Of a stretch of 64,000 nt of DNA, positions 17,300 through 24,998 are shown one piece after another. The notes under the pieces were generated by a model. The model ran no database searches and was not told where the DNA came from. It saw nothing but the letters and a program-made list of their open reading frames with translations. Numbering within the stretch: the stretch's first letter is position 1; the number at the start of each line of letters is the position of its first letter. Origin of the DNA: Actinomadura pelletieri DSM 43383 (lineage in GTDB: Bacteria > Actinomycetota > Actinomycetes > Streptosporangiales > Streptosporangiaceae); contig NZ_RBWU01000002.1 in the NCBI RefSeq assembly GCF_003634705.1, positions 930,001-994,000 of the forward strand, in the 5' to 3' direction. A program made the position numbers and the translations under genes.

Positions 17300-17729
17300 A
17301 GAGAGCGCGGGGAGGGGTGGACGCGGCCGGTGTCGGCCGGTCCGGGCAGGCGCGTGCGGTGATAATCGGTCCGCGTCGGGGTGTGGGATCCGGGCATGCG
17401 GGCTTCGCTCCGTCGCCCGCAGACGCGACCCCGTACGGCTTCCGGCCGGATCCGGCCGTGTGTCGGCCGTCGCGAGACGCCGTCCGTTCAAGCCCCCGCC
17501 CCCATTCCCCGTGGTGGCCCGCCGTGCCGAAGCCCCGTAATGACGTTTTGTGGTCAAGATGTGACCATTGCGGGACTCGGCTGATCATCCGTAACAACTA
17601 GCTTGCCCTGGAACGCGCATAGGTGCCGTATATTTAACGCATACGGCAGATGTCTTCCTCAACGGTGGGACCGGAACCCGAGTGCGGATGTGCAGGCGAC
17701 CGCTCTGACAGGACCGGTTAGGGGAGCAG
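17300..17729. other. Intergenic region between the tRNA and the AfsR-like regulator
   Basis: About 430 bp with divergent flanking genes. It holds the tRNA promoter (minus strand) and the regulator promoter. Apart from the palindrome at 17624-17648, no feature was recognised. Confidence 0.4.
17624..17648. promoter_or_regulatory. Palindrome overlapping a TATATT box upstream of the AfsR-like gene
   Basis: Perfect 8-bp arms TGCCGTAT/ATACGGCA are separated by nine AT-rich bases. A TATATT hexamer (17629-17634) overlaps the left arm, 96 bp before the regulator ATG. It is a candidate operator over a -10 element, possibly autoregulatory. That role is inferred from position only. Confidence 0.5.
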
Positions 17730-20309
17730 ATGGAATTCCGCATCCTGGGACCGCTGCACATCGTCGCCGACGGTCGTCCCGTCGACGTTGGCGGACCGCA
17801 GCAGCAGGCGGTGCTCGCCGCGCTCCTGCTGGCCGCCAACCAGGTCGTCCCGATCGACCGGCTGGTGGACGCGGTGTGGTGGACCTCGCCGCCGTCCGCC
17901 CGCGCCAACGTCCGCGGCTATATCGCGGCGCTGCGCCGGGCGCTGCGCAACGCGGGCGAACCCGCGGACCGGCTGATCACGCGGTCGCCCGGCTACCTGC
18001 TCCGCGTCGAGCCCGGCGAGCTGGACCTCGCGCGGTTCGAGGAGCTGTTCGCCCGGGGCGAGCGGGCGTTCCGCGACGGGCGGGTCGAGGAGGCGGCCCG
18101 GGACTTCGCCGAAGCGCTGGACTCTTGCCGGGGACGGCCACTTGAGGCCATGTCGCTGGGCGCCCCGCTGCTCGCCGACGTCGAACGGCTGGAGGAGCGC
18201 CGGCTCCTGCTCATGGAGCAGTACACCGACGCGTGCCTGCGGCTCGGACGCTCCGACGCGCTGGTCCCCGACCTGCGCCGCCTCACGGCGCGCCATCCGC
18301 TCAGGGAGCGGTTGTGGGAACGGCTGATGCTCGTCCTGTACCGGGCGGGCAGGTCCGCCGACGCGCTCGACGCGTACGCGCGGGTCCGCGAACACCTGGC
18401 CGACGAACTCGGCATCGACCCCGGCCCCCGGCTGCGGGCCCTGGAACGCCAGATCATCAGCGGCGACCCGATCTTGGACGACACCGTCCAGAGCACCCCG
18501 CCCCCGAACACGCCACCGGGCACGGTGCGGCAGCTCCCCATGGACATCGTCGAGTTCACCGGCCGGGAGGAGGAGCTACGGGCCCTGAACCGGCTCGCCG
18601 ACGACGCGGGCGGGGACGGCGGCACCGCCCTCACGGCCATCGCCATCGAGGGCATGGCCGGGGTCGGCAAGACCCGTCTCGCCGTCCGCGCCGCGCACCA
18701 GATCAGCGCCCGCGGCCGTTTCGGCGCGCTCCAGCTCTGGGCCGACCTGCGCGCCATGGACCCCGACCTGCCCGCCGCCGACCCGGCCGAGGTGCTGGGC
18801 GGCTTCCTGCGCCAGCTCAACGTGCCCCCGGCGCAGATCCCGGCGGGGGTGGGCGCCATGGCCGCGCTGTACCGCGACCGGCTGCACGGCGAGCGGGCCC
18901 TGGTCATCCTCGACGACGCCACCGACGAGGCCCAGGTGGAGCCGCTGCTCCCGGGCGACCCGACGAGCCTGGTGCTCATCACCAGCAGGCGCAGCCTGGC
19001 CGGCCTGGACGGCGTCCACCGGTTCCAGTTGGACGGCTTCGCGCCCCGGGAGTCACGTGACCTGATGGGCCGCATCGCCGGCCACGAACGGGTCACGGCC
19101 GACGACGCCGCGACCGCGCGGATCGCCGAGCGGTGCGGGCAACTGCCGATGGCCGTGACCATGGCGGCGCGGCGGCTGCAGACCCGTCCCGCGTGGACAC
19201 CGGCCGAGTTCGACGGCCGGCTGGCCGACGAGGACCGGCTGCCGGGCGAGCTGGAGTTCCGCAACCGGTCCATCAGCGCGTCGTTCGAGCCGTCCTACCG
19301 GGCGCTGACCGACGACCAGAAGCGCATGTTCCGGCTGCTCGGCCTGCATCCCGCCGCCGATTTCACGCCGTCGTCCGCCGCCGCGCTGGCCGACCTGCCC
19401 CGGGAGCGGGCGGAGCCGTTGCTGGAGGCGCTGCTGGACGAGAACCTCCTCCGGCAGGCGACACCGGGCCGCTACCGGTTGCACCACCTGCTACGCGTGT
19501 ACGCCCGAAAGAAGGCGCGCGCGGAGGAAGGGGCCGACCTGTGCGACGCGGCGGTCGGGCGCGTGTGCGCCTGGTATCTCGGCGCCGCACGCTCGGCGGA
19601 CGAGGTGCTGAACCCGCACGGCCGCCGGATCGAGCCGCCCGCAGGGTCGGGCGGAGAGTCCGGCGGCGGCTCGGTCGCCGCGCCCGCCTTCGGCACCCGG
19701 TCCCAGGCACTGGCCTGGCTGGACGCCGAGGCGGACCACTTCGCGGCGGTGGTCAAGGCCGCTTCCGGCCACGGCCACCACCCGGTCGTCTGGCGGCTGT
19801 CCGCGCTCCTGCTGCCCGTCTTCCGCTTCCGCCGGAGCCGGGACGAGTGGGTCTCGGTCTACCAGACCGGACTCAGGACGGCGCGGCGGCTCGGTGAGTG
19901 GCCCGGCATCGCCGCCATGCTCACCGGCCTGGCGTTGGCCTGCTCCGACGCGCGGTGTTTCGGGGAGGCCGCAGGGCATCATCGCGAGGCGCTGCTCGTC
20001 CAGCGCAGGCTCGGTGACTTGGAGGGCCAGGCCCGGAGCCTGAACGGGCTCGCCGCCGCCTACCTCGGTGACCGGCAGCCCCGCCGGGCGGTCGAGTGCC
20101 TGGCGGAGTCGGCGAGCGTCCTGCGGCGCCTGCGCGACCCGCTCGGCGGCACCGTCGCGGGGGTGGAGGTGAAGGTCGAGGTGGCCGACGGCGGTCATGT
20201 CCGCGTGCGCGAGGCCCTCACACGTCCGGGTACCGGCACGATGGCGGTGGCCGCCCGCTCGACCATGGCCGACCGTCCCGCTCCGGAACTGTGGACCTAC
20301 GGCCACTGA
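17730..20309 (+). CDS. AfsR/SARP-family transcriptional regulator with NB-ARC ATPase
   Basis: An 859-residue regulator with ribosome site AGGGGAG before the ATG. Residues about 1-90 are an OmpR-like winged helix (MEFRILGPLHIVADGRPVDV). Residues 95-245 are the BTAD domain (LDLARFEELFARGERAF, ADELGIDPGPRLRALERQI). Residues about 275-560 are an NB-ARC/STAND ATPase with Walker A GMAGVGKT (308-315), LVILDD as Walker B and LITSR. A TPR region (ALLVQRRLGDLEGQARSLNG) ends early and gives way to a short unrelated tail. The TPR region looks shorter than in typical AfsR proteins. Such proteins activate antibiotic or development genes. No biosynthetic cluster is adjacent, so its targets are unknown. Confidence 0.92.
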   Translation: MEFRILGPLHIVADGRPVDVGGPQQQAVLAALLLAANQVVPIDRLVDAVWWTSPPSARANVRGYIAALRRALRNAGEPADRLITRSPGYLLRVEPGELDLARFEELFARGERAFRDGRVEEAARDFAEALDSCRGRPLEAMSLGAPLLADVERLEERRLLLMEQYTDACLRLGRSDALVPDLRRLTARHPLRERLWERLMLVLYRAGRSADALDAYARVREHLADELGIDPGPRLRALERQIISGDPILDDTVQSTPPPNTPPGTVRQLPMDIVEFTGREEELRALNRLADDAGGDGGTALTAIAIEGMAGVGKTRLAVRAAHQISARGRFGALQLWADLRAMDPDLPAADPAEVLGGFLRQLNVPPAQIPAGVGAMAALYRDRLHGERALVILDDATDEAQVEPLLPGDPTSLVLITSRRSLAGLDGVHRFQLDGFAPRESRDLMGRIAGHERVTADDAATARIAERCGQLPMAVTMAARRLQTRPAWTPAEFDGRLADEDRLPGELEFRNRSISASFEPSYRALTDDQKRMFRLLGLHPAADFTPSSAAALADLPRERAEPLLEALLDENLLRQATPGRYRLHHLLRVYARKKARAEEGADLCDAAVGRVCAWYLGAARSADEVLNPHGRRIEPPAGSGGESGGGSVAAPAFGTRSQALAWLDAEADHFAAVVKAASGHGHHPVVWRLSALLLPVFRFRRSRDEWVSVYQTGLRTARRLGEWPGIAAMLTGLALACSDARCFGEAAGHHREALLVQRRLGDLEGQARSLNGLAAAYLGDRQPRRAVECLAESASVLRRLRDPLGGTVAGVEVKVEVADGGHVRVREALTRPGTGTMAVAARSTMADRPAPELWTYGH

Positions 20310-20485
20310 CCGGACGCGTCGCCCGCGAGAAGAGCGGCGTTCCGCGCGGGCATTTCCCGGGAGGTCAACGGCGCCCGGCACCGGCATATCTCGGACCGCG
20401 GCGAACGGCCGTATTCAGAAAGTCCGCTGCCGATGGGCCGGTTACGACGTGAATCTCCGACTCGTCGGCGAGTGCGGCCGACCGT

Positions 20486-20902
20486 TCAGTCGTCGATCCA
20501 GCCGTGCTTGTGGGCGACCTCCACGAGACTGCGGCGGACCTTGACGATCTGGGCGCCGGTGAGCTCGGGCACCTCCGCCAGCAGCACGTCGACGATCTCC
20601 CGGCTGAACTCCGTGCGCGACAGCACGTCGCACAGCATGTCGTCGGGGCCGTCGCCCGCGGGAGAACGGTCGATCGAGGACGCCGCGCCGTTGGACGGCG
20701 GGCTCACCGCCCGGACGGCGAACGCCTTGAGACCGCGCTCGCCCTCGGTCACCTCGAACTCGACGGCAGTACCGGGCCCGAAGGCCGCCTTGTCATCGAG
20801 AAGCTCATTGGCGTGGACGAAGACATCCTCGCCACCGCCGTCCGGAACGATGAATCCGTAACCACGGACTTCGTCGAACCGGAGAATCCTGCCTGAACGC
20901 AC
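20486..20902 (-). CDS. Cold-shock-domain protein with C-terminal helical extension
   Basis: 138 residues from a GTG at 20902, placed 6 bases after GGAGG; a longer frame to 20926 lacks a ribosome site. Residues 1-65 form a CspA-type nucleic-acid-binding beta-barrel (SGRILRFDEVRGYGFIVPD, DVFVHANELLDD). The usual KGFGFI RNP1 is altered to RGYGFI. Residues about 80-138 (MLCDVLSRTEFSREIVDVLL...EVAHKHGWIDD) add a helical tail not found in the 67-residue CspA proteins. It probably binds RNA or single-stranded DNA. It is a single gene divergent from the LPMO. Confidence 0.88.
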   Translation of the reverse strand: MRSGRILRFDEVRGYGFIVPDGGGEDVFVHANELLDDKAAFGPGTAVEFEVTEGERGLKAFAVRAVSPPSNGAASSIDRSPAGDGPDDMLCDVLSRTEFSREIVDVLLAEVPELTGAQIVKVRRSLVEVAHKHGWIDD

Positions 20903-21213
20903 CGCAGACCTCCACACAACCAACAAGACAAACGCTGCTTAACACGCTTCGCAGCGCACAGGCTAGCACACGAACATGACCGGTGACGCTCCGTGATCAG
21001 CGACGCCGGACGGCTCCACCGAACCGTGCCCGGACCGCCCGTGCCCGCGCTGTGCACAGCGTGCCAGGAACGTGCCGACCGAACGCGTCGGGGTTGACGG
21101 CGCGCCACGAAGGCTTCACCTTACTGAAAGGAAAGTTTCCTTTGAGTTGGTTGCCGGGGCCGGCTCACCCTCGCCTCCAGGTACTTCGGTACCTCCCGCC
21201 AAGGAGAAGCAGG
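20903..21213. other. Divergent intergenic region (cold-shock gene / LPMO)
   Basis: About 310 bp. The side near 20930-20980 is AT-richer and probably holds the cold-shock gene promoter. The LPMO side carries the palindrome at 21127-21143. No gene is seen. Confidence 0.45.
21127..21143. promoter_or_regulatory. Palindromic operator candidate AAAGGAAA-g-TTTCCTTT upstream of the LPMO
   Basis: A perfect 17-bp palindrome 70 bp before the LPMO start codon. A GGAAAGTTTCC core before secreted polysaccharide-degrading genes is something I recall from actinomycetes, but the binding regulator is not known to me. It may control induction by substrate. Confidence 0.6.
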
Positions 21214-21807
21214 ATGCCAAGAAAGACCAGCCTCGCCGTGGCCGCGGCCGTGACCGTCGGACTCCCGGTGGTGCTCGCCGTGCCCGCGTGGTCGCACGGC
21301 TACACCACCTCACCCCCGAGCCGTAGCTACCTGTGCGGCCAGCACAAGGTCACCAACTGCGGCCAGGTCCAGTGGGACCCGGACGGCGTCGAGGGACCGA
21401 AGGGCTTCCCGGCGCGCGGCCCGCGCGACGGGACGATCTGCGCCGGCGCCGACAGCCGCTGGTCGCCGCTCGACGACCAGCGCGGCGGCACCGGCTGGCC
21501 CGCCACCAAGGTCACGGCCGGACAGTCCTTCAGCGTCTCGTGGCACTTCACCGCCGCGCACTCCACCACGTCCTTCCGCTACTTCCTCACCAAGGACGGC
21601 TGGGACAGCACCAAGCCGCTGACCCGCGACTCCCTCGACCTCACGCCGTTCATCGAGCAGGCCTACCGCGGTCGGCAGCCGTCCGACCGGGACGTCCACA
21701 CCGGGACGCTTCCGCAGCGGCAGGGCCGGCACATCGTGCTCGGCGTCTGGGACATCGCGGACACCGGTAACGCCTTCTACCAGTGCATCGACGTCGACTT
21801 CGGCTGA
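21214..21807 (+). CDS. Lytic polysaccharide monooxygenase, AA10 family
   Basis: A 197-residue secreted copper enzyme. The ATG at 21214 is preceded by AAGGAG at 7 bases. The signal peptide (residues 1-27, ending AVPAWS) is followed directly by His28 of HGYTTSPPSRSY, which becomes the N-terminal histidine of the mature protein. Together with His116 in WHFTAAHSTTSFRYF it forms the histidine brace. Cys pairs (YLCG, TNCG, ICAG, YQCID) suggest disulphides. It cleaves crystalline chitin or cellulose oxidatively. No carbohydrate-binding module is attached, and the length fits a single-domain AA10. It is monocistronic, with a strong terminator. Confidence 0.95.
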   Translation: MPRKTSLAVAAAVTVGLPVVLAVPAWSHGYTTSPPSRSYLCGQHKVTNCGQVQWDPDGVEGPKGFPARGPRDGTICAGADSRWSPLDDQRGGTGWPATKVTAGQSFSVSWHFTAAHSTTSFRYFLTKDGWDSTKPLTRDSLDLTPFIEQAYRGRQPSDRDVHTGTLPQRQGRHIVLGVWDIADTGNAFYQCIDVDFG

Positions 21808-21817
21808 CGTCCGAACT

Positions 21818-21865
21818 CCGGCGCACCGGCTGAGCGGCGCCGCGAACGCTCAGCCGGTGCGCCGG
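21818..21865 (+). terminator. Strong hairpin terminator after the LPMO gene
   Basis: Perfect 19-bp arms (21818-21836 and 21847-21865) around a 10-base loop, starting 10 bases after the stop. There is no U-tract. Confidence 0.85.
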
Positions 21866-22036
21866 TCCCGAACCGCGCCGAACCCCTTCATCACGCGGGA
21901 AAGAGATGACAACGGGGCCGGTCGGCTGCGAGGCTTTGCACGCACCCCGGACATCTCGCCGGTGGCCGGGTGCTGAAGGCCGGCGCGTTCCGGAGCGGGG
22001 CGACGCGGCGAAGGGGACGACAAGGAGGCGACGGCT

Positions 22037-22606
22037 GTGACCGTCTCGATGGTGAAAGGCCAGCGGATCTCGCTGGAGAAGCCCGGTGGCACGCTCAGCA
22101 TGGTCCGGATGGGGCTGGGCTGGGACGCGGTGAAGAAGAAGGGCTTCTTCGGCTCCCGGCAGCGGGACATCGACCTCGACGCGTCCTGTGTGCTCTTCGC
22201 CGACGGGGCCCTCGCCGACGTCGTGTTCTTCGGCAAGCTCGTCAGCGACGACGGCTCGGTCCGGCACACCGGCGACAACCTGACCGGCGCGGGCGACGGC
22301 GACGACGAGTCCGTCATCGTCGACCTCCGGCGGCTGCCCGTGCACGTCACCTCCCTGGTGTTCACCGTCAGCTCCTTCAACGGGCAGACCTTCAACGAGG
22401 TGGAGAACGCCTTCTGCCGGGTGGTCAACGAGGCCGACGGCGGGGAGATGGCCCGGTACACGCTGACCGGCGGCGGCGCCCACACCGCGATGGTGATGTC
22501 CCGGATCTACCGGCACGGCGACGGCTGGAAGATGAACGCGATCGGAGAACCCTGCCACGGCCGCACCTTCCAGGACATGCTGCCGGTGATCGCCAACCAC
22601 GCCTGA
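22037..22606 (+). CDS. TerD-family stress protein
   Basis: 189 residues from a GTG at 22037, with AAGGAGG 8 bases upstream. The TerD fold is clear: ISLEKPGGTLSMVRMGLGWD, DIDLDASCVLFADG, HTGDNLTGAGDGDDESVIVD and VSSFNGQTFNEVENAFCRV. The acidic GDGDDE stretch is the calcium-binding region of TerD/CABP proteins. These act in tellurite resistance, phage inhibition and membrane-linked stress responses. The following gene, 7 bp away, also begins with a TerD-like domain, so the two are co-transcribed. No TerB, TerC or kinase partner is in the window. Confidence 0.93.
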   Translation: MTVSMVKGQRISLEKPGGTLSMVRMGLGWDAVKKKGFFGSRQRDIDLDASCVLFADGALADVVFFGKLVSDDGSVRHTGDNLTGAGDGDDESVIVDLRRLPVHVTSLVFTVSSFNGQTFNEVENAFCRVVNEADGGEMARYTLTGGGAHTAMVMSRIYRHGDGWKMNAIGEPCHGRTFQDMLPVIANHA

Positions 22607-22613
22607 ACCGCCG

Positions 22614-24251
22614 ATGGCCGAACTCTCCCGTGGCGCCAACGCGCCGCTGCCCGCCCGGCGGGTGACCGCCACCGTGTCCTGCGCCGTTCCCGTGGACGTC
22701 AGTGCCCTGATCGTCGGCCCGGACCTGCGCGTGCGGTCCGACGCCGACCTGGTGTTCTTCAACGCCCCCGAGGCGCCCGGCGTCCGCTGGGCGGACGGCG
22801 GGGGACCCCAGCGCGTGGAGCTGGACCTCGACGCGGTCCCCGCCGCCGCGCACGCGGTGCTGATCGCGGTCAGCCTGGCGGGGGCCGGGACGTTCGGTTC
22901 CGCGCCGCCACCGCTGCTGCGCCTCACCGGGGACGACGGCGACCCGCCGACCGAGTTCACCGTCGCGGGTCTGCGCGCGGAGAAGGCCATCATCGGGCTG
23001 GAGATCTACCGTCGCGCCGACCGGTGGAAGGTCCGCGCCGTCGGGCAGGGCTACGCCGGCGGGCTGGCCGAGCTGGTCGAGGCGCACGGCGTCCAGGTGG
23101 ACGACCCGGGCGACGAGCCGGACACCCCGAGCGCCCAGGCCGAACCCGGCACGCCGGAGCCCGCCGCGCCCGCGCCACCACCGGGCCCCGCCGGAGCGTC
23201 GCCGCCCACCCCGCCGCAGGCGCCCGACTCCGAGGTCGGCTATCTCGAACGGTGCTGGCTGGTCTGGGAGGACGCGAGCCGTTCGCTCGCGTCGTTCCGC
23301 GCGTCCACCGAGCACGCGCTCAACCTCCGCAACGAGGAGATCGCCGGGCGGGCGCCGCGCGGCCGCTTCGACCAGCTCATGGCCGCGGCCGACGCGCGGC
23401 TGCGGGCCGACGCCGACCAGCTCCGCGACGAGCTGGCCCGCGTGGAACCACGCGTCACCGCCGAGGTGGCGCCGTTCGACGCGCCGTCCTGGCTCACCTG
23501 GCAGCCGGGCGCCGAACCCGCCGAAGGGCTGCTGGCGGGACGGCTGTCCACCGCCGAACTGCCCGACCTGCGGATCCCGCTCGTGCTGCGGCTGCCGTGG
23601 CGGCGCGGCGTGTGGATCGCACCGGGCGCGATGCCCGGCGACGCGGCCGCCTACGCCTGGTCGCTCGTCACCCGGTTCCTGGCCGCCGTCCCACCCGGGC
23701 TCGCCGGTCTGGAGGTGATCGACACGTCGGGACTGTCTGGCGCGGGCTGGCTGCGGGAGTTCGACCCGGTCACCAGCGTCCGGTTGCTCGGCGGCGGGGT
23801 GGCCTCCGGGCCCGCGGCGACCGAACGGCTGCGACGGCTGCTCGACCTCGTCGACCTGCGCCGCATCGGCGGCCCCGACGACGAGGCGGCCAACGGCCCG
23901 GCGGACGGCCCGCCGGTGCGGCTGGTGGTGATCCTCGACGCGGGCGCCGCGCTCGACGGCGAGGAGGCGCACCAGATCCTGCGGCTGGTGGAGGACGGGC
24001 CGCTCGTCGGCGTCCCGGTGCTGCTGGTCGAGACCGACACGCCCGCCACCGACTCGGTACGGACGATACGGGTCCGGCAGTCCTGCAACAGCCTCCCCTC
24101 CAGCGAGGGCACCATCGGCGACTCGTGGGTGGGAACGGACTGGACGCTCACCCCGGACGTCCTCCCCGACGCCGCGGACACCACCAAGCCGCCCGCACTG
24201 TTCGCCCACGTCCTCGGCGTCCACGCCCGCGCCCTCGCCTCCTACGATTAA
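22614..24251 (+). CDS. TerD-like domain fused to a large uncharacterised C-terminal domain
   Basis: 545 residues. Residues about 12-150 are a diverged TerD domain (ADLVFFNAPEAPGVRW, VELDLDAVPAAAHAVLIAVS, IIGLEIYRRADRWKVRAVGQG) in which the acidic metal loop is reduced. A Pro/Ala linker (about 165-205) leads to a 340-residue C-terminal domain with a helical start (YLERCWLVWEDASRSLASF). An alpha/beta part follows (IPLVLRLPWRRGVWIAPG, GLEVIDTSGLSGAGWL, VRLVVILDAGAALDGEEAHQ) whose order recalls FtsK/HerA-type ATPases, but no Walker A P-loop is visible. That likeness is inference. It is translated just after the stand-alone TerD protein. Confidence 0.8.
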   Translation: MAELSRGANAPLPARRVTATVSCAVPVDVSALIVGPDLRVRSDADLVFFNAPEAPGVRWADGGGPQRVELDLDAVPAAAHAVLIAVSLAGAGTFGSAPPPLLRLTGDDGDPPTEFTVAGLRAEKAIIGLEIYRRADRWKVRAVGQGYAGGLAELVEAHGVQVDDPGDEPDTPSAQAEPGTPEPAAPAPPPGPAGASPPTPPQAPDSEVGYLERCWLVWEDASRSLASFRASTEHALNLRNEEIAGRAPRGRFDQLMAAADARLRADADQLRDELARVEPRVTAEVAPFDAPSWLTWQPGAEPAEGLLAGRLSTAELPDLRIPLVLRLPWRRGVWIAPGAMPGDAAAYAWSLVTRFLAAVPPGLAGLEVIDTSGLSGAGWLREFDPVTSVRLLGGGVASGPAATERLRRLLDLVDLRRIGGPDDEAANGPADGPPVRLVVILDAGAALDGEEAHQILRLVEDGPLVGVPVLLVETDTPATDSVRTIRVRQSCNSLPSSEGTIGDSWVGTDWTLTPDVLPDAADTTKPPALFAHVLGVHARALASYD

Positions 24252-24270
24252 CCGGGCGCGTTACCGTGCG

Positions 24271-24933
24271 GTGGTGGATCATTTTTCGTGTTCGTGGTCG
24301 GCGCTGCGCGCGGCGGTCGGTGACCTTGGCGACGCGGACATGGCGCGGCCGTCGGGCTGTGCCGGGTGGCTCGTCCGCGACCTGGTCTGTCATCTCGTCA
24401 TCGACGCCCAGGACGTCCTGATCACGCTGGTCACGCCCGCCGACACCGAACCGACCGCGGACGCGGTCACCTACTGGGACCTTGTCGAACCCCCGACCGG
24501 CGACGACCCGCTGGACGCCCTGATCCCGCGGCTGGCCGCCGCGTACGGGGAGGCGGAGCTGCTCAAGTTCCATCTGGACGATGTCGGGTCCGCCGCCGGG
24601 CGCGCCGCCGAACTCGCCGACCCGGACGCGCGCGTCAGCACCCAGGAGAAGGTGTTGACCGTCGGCGACTACCTGTCCGCGTATGTCATGGAGTGGACGC
24701 TGCACCACCTCGACCTGGTCGCGCATCTGCCCGCCGGGCGGGTCGTCGGGCCGCCCGCCGAGACCCTCGCGGTCGCGCGCGCCATGCTGGAGCGGATCGC
24801 CGGGGCGCCGTTCCCCGCGTCGTTCTCCGACCGTGACGCGCTGCTGGCCGGGACGGGCCGTCGCGCCCCGACCGATGTCGAACTGGCCGAACTCGGTGAA
24901 CTGGCCGCGAGGCTCCCGCTCGTGCTCGGCTGA
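24271..24933 (+). CDS. Maleylpyruvate isomerase/DinB-fold (mycothiol-dependent type) protein
   Basis: 220 residues from GTG 24271 (GTG 24274 is equally possible; no clear ribosome site). The N-terminal helix bundle (SALRAAVGDLGDADMARPSG, GWLVRDLVCHLVIDAQDVL) and the later VMEWTLHHLDLVAHLP follow the MDMPI N-terminal family. In this fold, His residues bind a divalent metal and the protein may use mycothiol: His in CHLVIDA, Glu and His in MEWTLHHLD. It may be an S-transferase or isomerase with an unknown substrate. It follows the TerD pair by 19 bp and may belong to the same transcript. Confidence 0.82.
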   Translation: MVDHFSCSWSALRAAVGDLGDADMARPSGCAGWLVRDLVCHLVIDAQDVLITLVTPADTEPTADAVTYWDLVEPPTGDDPLDALIPRLAAAYGEAELLKFHLDDVGSAAGRAAELADPDARVSTQEKVLTVGDYLSAYVMEWTLHHLDLVAHLPAGRVVGPPAETLAVARAMLERIAGAPFPASFSDRDALLAGTGRRAPTDVELAELGELAARLPLVLG

Positions 24934-24942
24934 GCGAAGGAC

Positions 24943-24988
24943 TTCGCCGGACGCCCCCGCATTGGAGCGCGCGGGAGCGTCCGGCGAA
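24943..24988. terminator. Bidirectional hairpin between convergent genes
   Basis: 18-bp arms (24943-24960 and 24971-24988) with one mismatch and a 10-base loop. It lies between the stop of the rightward MDMPI gene and the stop of leftward esterase 2. Confidence 0.8.
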
Positions 24989-24998
24989 TCGGGGAGGG

